Assembly (NCBI GenBank): GCA_048594975.1
Contig: JBMDXQ010000019.1
Coordinates: 24,951 to 88,950, forward strand
DNA: 64,000 nucleotides
Reading direction: 5' to 3'
From: JBMDXB01 sp048594975
GTDB lineage: Bacteria; Acidobacteriota; Vicinamibacteria; Vicinamibacterales; 2-12-FULL-66-21
The position numbers were made by a program, and so were the translations under genes. The stretch's first letter is position 1, and each line of letters begins with the position of its first letter. Positions 32,301-40,571 of the stretch are shown piece by piece. The notes under the pieces were generated by a model. The model was not told the origin of the DNA. It saw nothing but the letters and a program-made list of their open reading frames with translations, and made no database searches.

Positions 32301-33904
32301 AGCGGCGCGCCGTCGCGATCCCGATGGCCGGCGACCAACGGCTCGTCCCGGTCGAATACGCGGCCCGCTACCGCGACGCGCTCGGCGTCCCGCTTCCGCC
32401 GGGCCTGCCCGCGTCGCTGCTCGAGCCCGCGGACCACGCGGCGCACGATCTCGCGCGGCGCTACGCGCGGACGCACGGACCCTTCACGACGCCGGAGTTC
32501 GCGCAGCGCTACGCGCTCGGACGGTCGGTCGCGGACCGCATGCTGCAGGAGCTCGCCAAGAGCGGGCGGCTGCTCGAGGGAGAGTTCCGGCCGGGGGGCA
32601 CGGGCCGGGAGTGGTGCGATCCCGAGAACCTCCAGACCATCCGGCGCCGGTCGCTCGCCAGGCTGCGCAAGCAGGTCGAGCCGGTGGAACCGGCAGTGCT
32701 CGGCCGTCTGGTGACGACCTGGCAGGGCGCGGTGCGCCGTCGTTCGGGACTCGACGCGCTCCTCGACGCGGTCGAGAACCTGCAGGCCGCCCCGCTCGCC
32801 GGTTCGATCTTCGAGTCGGAGATCCTCGCCGCGCGCGTCGAGGACTACCACGCCGCCGACCTCGACGCGCTTGCGGCCGCCGGCGAAGTGGTGTGGTGCG
32901 GCCTCGAGCCGCTCGGCGATCGTGACGGGCGGATCGCGCTCTACCTGACCGACCACCTGCCGCGCCTGCGGCGGGCGCCGCGCACCGACGAGATCGCCGG
33001 CCGCGAGCAGGCAATTCTCGATCACCTGCGCGCGCAGGGTGCGTCGTTCTTCACGGCGATCCACCAGGCGGCCGGCGGCGGCTACCCCGGCGAGACGGTG
33101 GACGCAGTCTGGGATCTGGTCTGGCGCGGGCTGGTGACCAACGACACGTTCCACGCGCTGCGCGCGTTCACCCGGCCCCCCGAGCGCCGGCAGCGCCGGC
33201 CCCCCAGCGGCCGCAGCTTCCACACCCGGCGCGTGGCACCGCCTTCGGCAGAAGGACGATGGTCGCTGGTGGAACAACGGACGGCGGCGCCGGTTTCGCC
33301 GACGGAGTGGGCGGCCGCCACGGCGCAGCAACTGCTCGCGCGCTACGGCGTCATCACGCGCGAGGTCGCCGCCGCCGAGGGGATCTTCGGCGGCTTCAGC
33401 GCCGTCTACGACGTCCTGAAGGCGATGGAGGACGCCGGCCGCGTGCGCCGGGGGTACTTCGTGTCGGCGGTCGCGGCCACGCAGTTCGCGCTGGCACCTG
33501 CCCTCGAGCTCCTGCGCTCCCTTCGCGACGCCCCGGAGGAGGCGGAGGCCGTGTTGCTGTCGGCGACGGATCCCGCGAGCCCCTACGGGACGATGCTGCC
33601 GATGCCCGAGGTGGCGTCGATGCGCCCCACGCGATCGGTGGGTGCGCTCGTCATCCTCGTCAACGGGGCGCTCGCCGCGTACATCAGCCGCGGATCGCGC
33701 CAGCTCACGGTCTTCCTGCCCGAGGACGAACCGGCGCGGTCGACCGTCGGCCGGTCCCTCGCGCGGCGGCTGGCGGATCTCGGCAGCGTGCTCGTCGGGG
33801 AGATCAACGGGATGCCGGCGGACCAGCATCCGCTGGCGCCGTTCCTCCTCCAGGCCGGGTTCCATCCGTCCGCGATGGGGTTCCAGATCCGGCGGCATGC
33901 CTGA
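29303..33904 (+). CDS. lhr: Large ATP-dependent helicase Lhr
   Basis: 1533 residues, matching full-length Lhr (~1500). The N-terminal ~850 residues hold two RecA domains (P-T-G-S-G-K-T near 46, D-E-I-H-A-L, S-A-T-Q-R-P, Q-R-I-G-R-A-G-H), a winged helix and the Lhr-core domain. The rest is the Lhr-CTD, with winged-helix repeats. Lhr is a 3'-5' single-strand DNA translocase and DNA:RNA helicase linked to repair. An Arg/Lys-rich insertion of about 50 residues (~235-280) follows the S-A-T motif region. Its last 8 bases overlap the glycosylase start, so the two form a repair operon. Confidence 0.95.
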   Translation: MGRRADVLELFHPAVAEWFRASFPSPTAPQTGGWPAIARGESTLILAPTGSGKTLTAFLWCINRLMFEPPPAPARRCRVLYISPLKALAVDIERNLRSPLAGIAHRAAARNDDQHAPAILVRTGDTPAAERARFRREPADILITTPESLYLLLTSGARESLRSIDTVIVDEIHALVPTKRGAHLALSLERLEHLRGDGAKALQRIGLSATQRPLDEVARFLAGVSSAGTQGAGSGGRRKKALRRNVPAERALAETAIHDEFVQAEARAASFRPVTIVDTSEKKRLELRIEVPVEDMAALGQGGDHPAHARETKLGGPDDIPSGPASQGAARQSIWTAIHPRLLALVQAHRSTLIFVNSRRIAERLAAALNELAGEPLLRSHHGSLARPQRIEVEDRLKAGLIRGLVATSSLELGIDMGAIDLVVQIEAPPSVASGMQRIGRAGHTIGEASRGIIFPKFRGDLVACAAVTRAMHEAKIESSRYPRNPLDVLAQQIVAAVSMDDWNADALYAALRGAAPFAELSRSVYEGVLDMLSGRYPSDDFADLRPRLTWDRLSHTLTAREGAKRVAVINGGTIPDRGLYGVFLSGERGPGARVGELDEEMVFESRVGETFLLGASSWRIEQITHDRVLVSPAPGEPGKMPFWKADAPGRPLELGREIGALVRSLRQMPPAAAVERLVRHHDLDAQAAENLVRYLADQHAAARVVPDDRTILIERCRDELGDWRICVLTPFGGRIHAPWAMAVAERVRAERGLDIETMWSDDGFVVRFPETDEPPDTRLMLPASDEVEALVVRQLGATAMFAAKFREAAARALLLPRRRPGGRSPLWQQRKRAADLLAVAARYGSFPMILEAYRECLRDVFDIPALVDTLRRVETREIRAATVDSSMPSPFAAALLFSYVANYIYDGDAPLAERRAQALAIDEAQLRELLGEAELRELLDADALADVERQLQQLDPAYHARSVDAVHDLLLRLGELTVAEIAARSRTDAEAARDQLVRERRAVAIPMAGDQRLVPVEYAARYRDALGVPLPPGLPASLLEPADHAAHDLARRYARTHGPFTTPEFAQRYALGRSVADRMLQELAKSGRLLEGEFRPGGTGREWCDPENLQTIRRRSLARLRKQVEPVEPAVLGRLVTTWQGAVRRRSGLDALLDAVENLQAAPLAGSIFESEILAARVEDYHAADLDALAAAGEVVWCGLEPLGDRDGRIALYLTDHLPRLRRAPRTDEIAGREQAILDHLRAQGASFFTAIHQAAGGGYPGETVDAVWDLVWRGLVTNDTFHALRAFTRPPERRQRRPPSGRSFHTRRVAPPSAEGRWSLVEQRTAAPVSPTEWAAATAQQLLARYGVITREVAAAEGIFGGFSAVYDVLKAMEDAGRVRRGYFVSAVAATQFALAPALELLRSLRDAPEEAEAVLLSATDPASPYGTMLPMPEVASMRPTRSVGALVILVNGALAAYISRGSRQLTVFLPEDEPARSTVGRSLARRLADLGSVLVGEINGMPADQHPLAPFLLQAGFHPSAMGFQIRRHA

Positions 33905-34733
33905 AGGCGACACCATCTTCCGCGCGGCGCAGACGCTGAATCGCGCGCTCGGCGGCCGGGTAGTCACGCGATTCGAGACCGTGCTCCCCGCGCTGTCGCG
34001 CATGAACGATGACTCGCCGATTGCCGGGCGCAGCGTCGAGCGCGTCTACTCGATCGGCAAGCACCTGTTCCTGCAGCTCTCCGGCGGGCTCACGCTGCGG
34101 ACGCACATGCGGATGAACGGCAGCTGGCACGTCTACCGGCCCGGGGAACGGTGGCGCCGGCCGCGCCGCGACATGCGGGTGGTCGTCGCGACCGACGTGT
34201 TCGAGGCGGTCGCTTTCAACGTTCCGGTCGCGGAGCTGGTGGCCACCCGCACGCTCGAACGGCACCGGCAGCTGCGGGCGATCGGGCCGGACCTCCTGGC
34301 CGACGACTTCGACGGCGCCCGAGCGCTGCACCGGCTGCGCGAGCGTTCGGGCGTCACCATCGCGGACGCGCTGCTCGATCAGCGCGTCGTGGCCGGCGTC
34401 GGCAACGTGTACAAGTCCGAGGTGCTCTTCGCCTGCCGCGTCGATCCGTTTGCCGCGGTCGGTGCGCTGCGGGACGAGCAGCTCGCGTGCCTGATCGCGA
34501 CGGCGCGCAAGTTCCTCCGCGCGAACGTCACCGGACGTCTGGCGCCGATGACGACTTACGCCGGATACCGGCGCACCGCGAGGAGCGACGATCCTGCGCA
34601 GCGGCTGTGGGTGTACGGGCGCGGGAGGAAGCCCTGCCGCCGCTGCGGCACGGCGATCGCCGTGCGCAAGACCGGTGAGAATGCGAGGCTGACCTACTGG
34701 TGTCCGACGTGCCAGGGCGCGAGCGCCGATTGA
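33897..34733 (+). CDS. nei: DNA glycosylase/AP lyase of the Fpg/Nei family (Nei2-like)
   Basis: 278 residues. It starts M-P-E-G-D-T-I-F with catalytic Pro2 and Glu3 as in endonuclease VIII. It keeps H2TH residues (G-V-G-N-V-Y-K-S-E) and ends with a zinc finger C-R-R-C-G / C-P-T-C-Q. It excises oxidised pyrimidines and cleaves the abasic site. The start lies inside the end of lhr (8-bp overlap); Lhr-Nei pairs are known in Actinobacteria, which supports one repair unit. The upstream in-frame extension is an lhr shadow. Confidence 0.92.
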   Translation: MPEGDTIFRAAQTLNRALGGRVVTRFETVLPALSRMNDDSPIAGRSVERVYSIGKHLFLQLSGGLTLRTHMRMNGSWHVYRPGERWRRPRRDMRVVVATDVFEAVAFNVPVAELVATRTLERHRQLRAIGPDLLADDFDGARALHRLRERSGVTIADALLDQRVVAGVGNVYKSEVLFACRVDPFAAVGALRDEQLACLIATARKFLRANVTGRLAPMTTYAGYRRTARSDDPAQRLWVYGRGRKPCRRCGTAIAVRKTGENARLTYWCPTCQGASAD

Positions 34734-34770
34734 AGGTCCCCGGGCCCCACGGCCGAGCGCGGCAGTACGA

Positions 34771-37095
34771 CTACTGCAGCTGTCTGATGACCGTTCTCGT
34801 GATCCCATCGGCGCCGACGACGCGCTGCACGACGATCTTCGTCCCGCTGCTCGTCTCCACGACCTCCCTCGATGGCAGGGTGCCGCGTGGCGCCGGTGCT
34901 GCCTGGCTCGCGTGCGGCCTCAGCGCTTCATCCACCAGCGGCGTCTGCAGGCGCTCGCTGGCTGCCGCCGGATTCGGAAGTGACGGCGACGCGGACGTAT
35001 GCACCCAGCACGTCTCGATCGGTACGGCGCCGATGGGAAACATGTCTTCGTAGACGGCCGGCTCGGCAGGCCCGGGCGGGCGTGGCGATAGCTGTTCCGC
35101 AGCCGTCGCGGCGGCAGCACCCGACGCCAGCGACGCCGGGTGCATGCCGAACTCGAGCGGCTCCGGCGCGGCGGCGGCGTGGCGGCACGCCTCCGTAGCC
35201 CGCGCGCCGCTCAGCCGGCAGATGGCCACCTTCTCCACGTCGCCCGGCTTCTCGTACCATTCGGGGCGCGCGCCGGCGGTGGCCGCGCGCATGAACGCGC
35301 CCCAGGCCGGCGCGGCCACGCGGCCGGCAAATCCTTCGCGCATGATCGGCGCAGGCCGATCGAACCCGAACCACACGCCGGCGACCAGGTGCGGCGTGTA
35401 GCCGATGAACCACGCATCCATGAAGTCGTCCGACGTGCCCGTCTTCCCCGCCGCCGGAAGACGGAAGCCGGCGGCACGCGCCCCGGACCCGGTGCCGCGC
35501 GCCACCACCTCCGCCAGCATGCTCGACATCAGGTACGCGGTCGCCGGGCTGAGCGCCTGGCGTTTACCTGGCGGGGCTTCCCACAGCACCGCGCCGCCGC
35601 CGTCGGTCACGTGCGTGAAGAGGCGCGGCGTCGCCACCACGCCGTGGTTGGCGAACGCCGTATAGGCGGCGGTGAGTTCGAGCAGCGTGACCTCCCCGGT
35701 GCCCAGCGCGAGCGAAGGCACCACGGGCAGTCGCGATTCGATGCCGAGCCGCTGCGCGTAATAGATGGCCGTGCCAACCCCCACCTGTTGCAGCAGCTGC
35801 GCCGACGCGCGGTTGCTCGACACGCGCAGCGCCCGCCGCAGCGTGTACTCCTCGCGTTCGTGCTCGCCGGATGGCAGCCACGCCCCGCCGTACGCGTCGA
35901 TCGGGGTGTCGAGGCCGCGGAGCAGGCTGCCCGGGCCGTAGCCGCGTTCGAGCGCCGCCGCGAACACGATCGGCTTGAACGCCGACCCGGGCTGGCGCCG
36001 AGCCTGCGTCGCACGGTTGAACCTGCTCTCGGCGAAGCTCCGGCCGCCGACCAGCGCCAGCACATCACCGGTCGCCGCGTCGATCGCGACGAGGCTGCCC
36101 TGTAGATCGCCGGCGGCCGGACGCGCGCGCACGATCGAGCGGACGCGCGCGCCGATCACCTCTTCCGCCGCGCCCTGGAGCGCCGGATCGAACGTCGAGT
36201 ACACGCGCAGGCCGCCGCGCAGCACGCGCTCCTCGCCGAACACCGACACCAGCTGGCGTCGAATCTCTTCCTGGAAATACAGACCGGAGCCGAGGCCTGC
36301 CAGCGGCAACCCCGACGAGTGGCGGGCGTGCGATCGAACGGGGAGCGGTTCGCGGACGGCGGCTGCGAGCCGCGCCGCGTCGATCCGGCCCTGCGCCTGC
36401 ATCCGCCGCAGCACCAGGTCCCGCCGCTGCCGGGCGCGTTCCGGCGCATGCGAGGGCGAGTCCATCGATGGTGAGCGGACGAGTGCCGCGAGCAGTGCCG
36501 CTTCGTGCAGCTCCAGATCGGATGCCGGCTTCCCGAAGAACCCCCGTGCCGCCGCCTCGATGCCGTACAGCCCTTCGCCGAAGTACACCGTGTTCAGGTA
36601 GCGTTCGAGGATTTCCTGCTTCGAATAGCGATGCTCGAGGGACGCGGCGATCAGCGCTTCGCGGAGCTTGCGCGTCCACGTCCGCTCCGGCGTGAGCAGC
36701 GACGCGCGCGCGAGCTGCTGCGTAATCGTGCTGCCGCCCTGGACGATGTGGCCGGCCTGCAGGTTCCGCCAGGCGGCGCCGACGACGCGAATCGGGTCGA
36801 TGCCGTGGTGACTGAAGAAACGGCGATCCTCGATCGCTACGAGCGCGTGGATCACGTGCGGCGAGACCGAGGCGAGCGGCACGTCGATACGCTGCTCGAC
36901 GAAGAACGAGAACGCCGGGTGGCCGTGGCGATCGTAGACAAGAGTGGCCTGCGGACGCGGCTGGAGCTCGGCGACGGCCGCGGCCCGGTCCACCTCGGCG
37001 ACGAGCGCGTGCAGCGCCGCAACGGCGCGAATCACGCCGAGCCACGCGCCCGCGCTGACGACGACCACGACGATCAACACGCATGCACGCCGCAC
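34771..37095 (-). CDS. Penicillin-binding protein 1-type transglycosylase/transpeptidase
   Basis: 774 residues. A hydrophobic anchor (~5-25), GT51 domain (~65-235; E-D-R-R-F-F, G-G-S-T-I-T-Q-Q-L-A), a transpeptidase with S371-A-F-K, S-S-N and G-K-T-G-T, and a ~120-residue Ala/Pro/Thr-rich tail ending T-R-T-V-I-R-Q-L-Q. GTG 37095 is chosen because GGAGG (37106-37102) is 6 nt upstream; the frame beyond it is a shadow of fdhD. It is only moderately similar to the other PBP in the window, so a recent duplication is unlikely. It converges on nei. Confidence 0.93.
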   Translation of the reverse strand: MRRACVLIVVVVVSAGAWLGVIRAVAALHALVAEVDRAAAVAELQPRPQATLVYDRHGHPAFSFFVEQRIDVPLASVSPHVIHALVAIEDRRFFSHHGIDPIRVVGAAWRNLQAGHIVQGGSTITQQLARASLLTPERTWTRKLREALIAASLEHRYSKQEILERYLNTVYFGEGLYGIEAAARGFFGKPASDLELHEAALLAALVRSPSMDSPSHAPERARQRRDLVLRRMQAQGRIDAARLAAAVREPLPVRSHARHSSGLPLAGLGSGLYFQEEIRRQLVSVFGEERVLRGGLRVYSTFDPALQGAAEEVIGARVRSIVRARPAAGDLQGSLVAIDAATGDVLALVGGRSFAESRFNRATQARRQPGSAFKPIVFAAALERGYGPGSLLRGLDTPIDAYGGAWLPSGEHEREEYTLRRALRVSSNRASAQLLQQVGVGTAIYYAQRLGIESRLPVVPSLALGTGEVTLLELTAAYTAFANHGVVATPRLFTHVTDGGGAVLWEAPPGKRQALSPATAYLMSSMLAEVVARGTGSGARAAGFRLPAAGKTGTSDDFMDAWFIGYTPHLVAGVWFGFDRPAPIMREGFAGRVAAPAWGAFMRAATAGARPEWYEKPGDVEKVAICRLSGARATEACRHAAAAPEPLEFGMHPASLASGAAAATAAEQLSPRPPGPAEPAVYEDMFPIGAVPIETCWVHTSASPSLPNPAAASERLQTPLVDEALRPHASQAAPAPRGTLPSREVVETSSGTKIVVQRVVGADGITRTVIRQLQ

Positions 37096-37231
37096 TCGCC
37101 GCCTCCTGCAAGGTCGTCGAGCAACGCCGGTGCCAGCCACTGCAGAGCCAGCGGAGCGCTGCTGGCGTGCCGGATCGCCGCGCGTGGGCTCGGAGTGTGT
37201 AGGCGATGACACACTCGGTGGAGGCGGCGCC

Positions 37232-38581
37232 TCAGCGTGCGCGGATGCGCTCGGGGTGCGTGTAGATGTTGAACCCGCCGTCGCGAGCGAAGCCAAGCAG
37301 CGTGATCCCGGCCTCGTCCGCCAGATCGATCGCCAGGGTCGACGGGGCGGACACGGCGCAGACCAGCCCGACCCCGGCGAGCCACGCCTTCTGCACGATC
37401 TCGTACGAGGCGCGGCCGCTGACCGCGAGCGTGCGCGAGACCAGCGGCAGCCGATCCTGCAGCAGCATCGCGCCGACCACCTTGTCGACGGCGTTGTGGC
37501 GGCCGATATCCTCGGCCGCCGCCTCGCACGCGCCGGCCGACGAGAACAGCGCGGCGGCGTGCAGGCCGCCCGTCGCATCGAAGACGCTCTGGTGCGCGCG
37601 CAGCTTCGCCGGAAGGCCCGCCGCGATCTCGCGGGCGATCGGCTCGCCGGCCGGCAGCACGTCCGCCCGCACGAGCAGCGCCTCGATGCTCGTGCGCCCG
37701 CACACGCCGCAGGACGCCGTCGTCAACACCTGCCGCCGGTCCGCCAGGCGCGCGTCGAGGCGGGCCGCGGCGTCTCCCAGCAGGAAGACGTCGACGATGT
37801 TGTACGCCTCGGGGTGATCGGGATGCCGGCAGTGCTCGACCGCGCCGAGATCGGCGGCGCTGCGGATGACGCCTTCAGACAAAAGGAACCCTGCCGCCAG
37901 CTCGCGGTCGTGCCCGGGCGTGCGCATGATGACGACGAATGGCTTCCCGTGCAGCCGGATCTCCAGCGGTTCTTCGGTCGCCGCTACGTCTTCGTCTTCA
38001 CGCGCGCGGCCGCCGCTGACCCGCACGACGTGCACGCGCCTGAGCGGACTGCGCCGGCTCGCCCTGTCGCGGTAGGCCACGCAACGGGCGAGGAATTCCG
38101 CGCGCGCCCCCTCGTCATCGAGGGCGTCCTCCTCGACGACCGGCAACCCGGGAAGCGTCGTCACGAGCGCCTCGGCGAACAGCCCCCGTCCGTCCGCGCG
38201 GAGGGTCATGTCACCCTCGAACACCTTCGCGCTGCCGAGGCCGCAGCTCGGAGAATCCTTTTTCAGCACGTAACCGCAGATTCCCGCGCGCACGAGGGCC
38301 TCGATGCGCGGCGCCGCCCAAGCCCGCATGGCAGCGGTGTAGTCGACGCGCGTCCGGACCGTCACCATGCGCGTACCGCGACTGCTGCGCTCGAGCCGCA
38401 CCGGCTCGCGCGGCACGCCCATACCGAGCTCGACCTCGGGGCAAACCGGCACCCACTCGACCTGCGGTGCCATCGCCTCGAGCCACGACGCGCGCTTGTG
38501 CTCGCCGTCGTAACGGACGCGCTCGCCGAGGAGGCACGAAGAGAGGGCAAGCCGGACTATCCCCAGTCGCTGAGCGCTCAT
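37232..38581 (-). CDS. fdhD: TudS (DUF523)-FdhD fusion: desulfurase domain plus sulfurtransferase for formate dehydrogenase
   Basis: 449 residues, two enzymes in one chain. Residues 1-~170 are a DUF523/TudS thiouracil-desulfurase-like domain with its three cluster cysteines: C16 in S-S-C-L-L-G, C47 in V-C-P-E-V and C113 in S-P-S-C-G-L. Residues ~178-449 are FdhD, with the sulfur-relay C-G-V-C at 291-294; FdhD passes sulfur from IscS to the molybdenum-guanine dinucleotide cofactor of formate dehydrogenase. A fusion of a Fe-S desulfurase with a sulfurtransferase suggests sulfur handling within one protein. No formate dehydrogenase gene is in the window. ATG 38581 begins M-S-A-Q-R-L. Confidence 0.88.
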   Translation of the reverse strand: MSAQRLGIVRLALSSCLLGERVRYDGEHKRASWLEAMAPQVEWVPVCPEVELGMGVPREPVRLERSSRGTRMVTVRTRVDYTAAMRAWAAPRIEALVRAGICGYVLKKDSPSCGLGSAKVFEGDMTLRADGRGLFAEALVTTLPGLPVVEEDALDDEGARAEFLARCVAYRDRASRRSPLRRVHVVRVSGGRAREDEDVAATEEPLEIRLHGKPFVVIMRTPGHDRELAAGFLLSEGVIRSAADLGAVEHCRHPDHPEAYNIVDVFLLGDAAARLDARLADRRQVLTTASCGVCGRTSIEALLVRADVLPAGEPIAREIAAGLPAKLRAHQSVFDATGGLHAAALFSSAGACEAAAEDIGRHNAVDKVVGAMLLQDRLPLVSRTLAVSGRASYEIVQKAWLAGVGLVCAVSAPSTLAIDLADEAGITLLGFARDGGFNIYTHPERIRAR

Positions 38582-38783
38582 CCTGAACCATCCTGAATCG
38601 CTGATCCTGATCCTTGATCCTGCATCCCGCATCCGAATCCTGAATCGTGAATCCTGAATCGTGAGCCCTGATCTGCAGACCGCAGCGCGGAGACCCACGC
38701 ACGCCTCAGCGCGCTCGATCCGGGATTCACGATCGGGGATTCACGATCAGGGATCAGGATCAGGGATCAGGATCAGGGATCAG
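38577..38783. repeat. Degenerate GATTCAGGATC-type repeat array with inverted halves
   Basis: The left part (38577-38668) is built of ATCCTGA/GAATCCTG words and the right part (38720-38783) of the opposite words GATTCACGATC and AGGGATCAGG, so the halves can fold together. A non-repeated core lies between. The RidA stop codon (38780-38782) is within the array. Spacing is irregular and there is no constant spacer, so it is not a CRISPR. Confidence 0.75.
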
Positions 38784-39964
38784 CGATTGGGGATTGTCGC
38801 GGTCATCATGATCTCAACGAGCCCGTCAGGGACGACGAGGCCGGCGCCGACAGTGGTGCGGGCCGGGAACTCGCGGCCGAAGAAGCCGCGGTACTCCTCG
38901 TTCATCATGCCGAAGCTGCCGACGTCGGTCAGGTAGACGACGCCGTCGACCACGTCGGCGGGCGTGAGACCGGCAGCGGTCAGCAGACTGCGAATGCGCG
39001 AGAGGGTAGCGCGCGTCTGGCCGGCTGCGTCAGCCTTCGTCTCCGGGCTGTTGCCCAGCATCCCGGCGAGATACACGCGGCTGCCGGCCCGGATCGCCGC
39101 GCTGAGGTTCGGGTTCGCCGGCCGCCCGTCGCTGATCACCTCCTTCTTCGCGCTCGACGCGACCAGCGTGATCTCGACCGCGTAGTCAGACCCGGCGAGC
39201 CCGGCCTGCACCGTCGCACGCGCCGGCGGCGCCGACGGGAAGAACTTGCGGTACGCGCCGTTCATCTCCTGGAAATGCGTGACCTCGGGCAGGTAGACAC
39301 GGGCGCTGACGACGTTGTCGTGCGTCATGCCCGCGGCTGCGAGCAGCTCGCCCGCGTTGTCGAGCACGACTTTCGTCTGGGTGGCGACGTCGCCCCTGAC
39401 CACGCTGTTGTCCCGGCCGTTGCGCGACACCAGACCGGACAGAAACAGCGTATCGCCGGTCTTGATCGCGTAGCTGTACGGGTTCGGGGACTCCATCCAC
39501 GAGCCCGGGTGGATCACGAGGCGCTCGGCTCCGGCCGGTACCGCGATCATCGAGATCTCGACAAGCGCGCCCGGCACCACGAACTCGGCGAGCACCGTCG
39601 TCCGCGTGGGCGGGTCCTTCGCCCAGAACGTGCGGTAGACCTCGTTCATCCGCTGAAAGTCGCCGGCGTTCTTGAGGTACACGGTGACGGCGACCACCTG
39701 GTCCAGCGCGGAGCCGGCGGCAGTCAGCAGGGCGCGCATCCGATCGATCACGCGCTGCGTCTGCGCCGCGACATCCCCGGCGCCGATGAGCGCGCCGGAA
39801 TCGTCCTGGGCGAGCGTTCCCGAGAGGTAGATGAGGCCCCCCGCCTCGACCGCGGGGCTGTAGGGACCCACCGGCGGCGGCCCGCTGCTGACGATCTGTT
39901 TGCTCTGCATGGTGATCCAGAACGCGGCGCCGACGACACACGCGACAACCGCGGGGTGGAGCAT
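38780..39964 (-). CDS. Membrane-anchored protein with three tandem RidA domains
   Basis: 394 residues. A short N-terminal hydrophobic segment (~4-19) precedes three YjgF/RidA domains (~20-142, 145-270, 275-394). Each keeps the key Arg followed by V-E-I: R-T-T-V, R-A-T-V and R-T-T-V. RidA enzymes hydrolyse reactive enamines and imines and work as trimers with sites at subunit interfaces, so this chain may be a whole trimer in one polypeptide, placed outside or at the membrane. TAGAAT stands 6 nt before ATG 39964, a leaderless start. Confidence 0.87.
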   Translation of the reverse strand: MLHPAVVACVVGAAFWITMQSKQIVSSGPPPVGPYSPAVEAGGLIYLSGTLAQDDSGALIGAGDVAAQTQRVIDRMRALLTAAGSALDQVVAVTVYLKNAGDFQRMNEVYRTFWAKDPPTRTTVLAEFVVPGALVEISMIAVPAGAERLVIHPGSWMESPNPYSYAIKTGDTLFLSGLVSRNGRDNSVVRGDVATQTKVVLDNAGELLAAAGMTHDNVVSARVYLPEVTHFQEMNGAYRKFFPSAPPARATVQAGLAGSDYAVEITLVASSAKKEVISDGRPANPNLSAAIRAGSRVYLAGMLGNSPETKADAAGQTRATLSRIRSLLTAAGLTPADVVDGVVYLTDVGSFGMMNEEYRGFFGREFPARTTVGAGLVVPDGLVEIMMTATIPNR

Positions 39965-39970
39965 CCGCAG

Positions 39971-39976
39971 ATTCTA
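39971..39976 (-). promoter_or_regulatory. -10 box of the triple-RidA gene
   Basis: TAGAAT (minus strand) stands 6 nt before ATG 39964, with no Shine-Dalgarno sequence. Confidence 0.5.
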
Positions 39977-40016
39977 CTCCGGAAGCTTGAGGACAAACGT
40001 GTGGCGATCAACGCGG

Positions 40017-40062
40017 CAGGCCTGAGGCCTGCGCTCCGGCAGTCCCAGCAGCTTCAGGGCTG
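40017..40062. repeat. GGCCTGAGGCC-type hairpin words
   Basis: A perfect stem, GCAGGCC/GGCCTGC, with a TGA loop is followed by GCAGC/GCTGC arms. It belongs to the same word family as 20459-20520. It sits between the haem-binding gene end and the RidA promoter. Confidence 0.55.
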
Positions 40063-40064
40063 CC

Positions 40065-40529
40065 TCAGAACTTCTTCGCGACCCGCACGGCGCCCTCGGT
40101 CCACTCGCACAGCGCCGCGACGTCCACGTCGGTCAGCCGCGCGTCCCGGTGCACCCAGCGATACGACGGCAACGGCATCGTCTCCCTGCGCGCAAAGGCG
40201 CACGCGTTCTTCAGGATCCGCTCCGCATCCTCCGGCGAGTACTGCCCCCAGTCGGAGAAGTTGACGTGGCGCCGGCCGTGGTTGACGTGGTCGATCACGA
40301 ACCAGGAGATCGGTGCGACGTGGCTGTACCACGGCCAGCGCGTGTCGTTGGAGTGGCAATCGCGGCAGGCGCGATCGAGGACGGCCGCCGCCTCGCTCGT
40401 GACAGGTACGTGCGCGGCGAGCGTGCGGCCGGGATTGGTCACTGGGTTGGTCCGCGCGGGGCGGACGAACTGGATGGCAACGGCTCCCGCAATCGCGAGG
40501 GCCGACGTTGCTCGGACGATCTTCCGCAT
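40065..40529 (-). CDS. Haem-binding domain protein (cytochrome c-like)
   Basis: 154 residues. A signal or anchor segment (~6-22) is followed by the haem_bd domain with C55-R-D-C58-H59 and the family segment N-D-T-R-W-P-W-Y-S-H-V-A-P. A single c-type haem bound outside the cytoplasm is expected. GGAGAAGC precedes ATG 40529; the 13-residue longer start lacks this. It lies 42 bp downstream of the DUF5107 gene and is probably its operon partner. Confidence 0.88.
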   Translation of the reverse strand: MRKIVRATSALAIAGAVAIQFVRPARTNPVTNPGRTLAAHVPVTSEAAAVLDRACRDCHSNDTRWPWYSHVAPISWFVIDHVNHGRRHVNFSDWGQYSPEDAERILKNACAFARRETMPLPSYRWVHRDARLTDVDVAALCEWTEGAVRVAKKF

Positions 40530-40571
40530 CGCTTCTCCTCGATGCAAAAGGACGTCGCCAGACGTCAATCG

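Noticed and set aside
23193..37095. The two PBP1 genes as a recent tandem duplication
   Set aside because: They lie 9 kb apart, differ in length and C-terminal tail, and are only moderately similar; ancient paralogues are more likely.
38577..38783. CRISPR-like look of the GATTCAGGATC array
   Set aside because: Repeat words vary, spacers are not of constant size, both orientations occur, and no cas genes are present.
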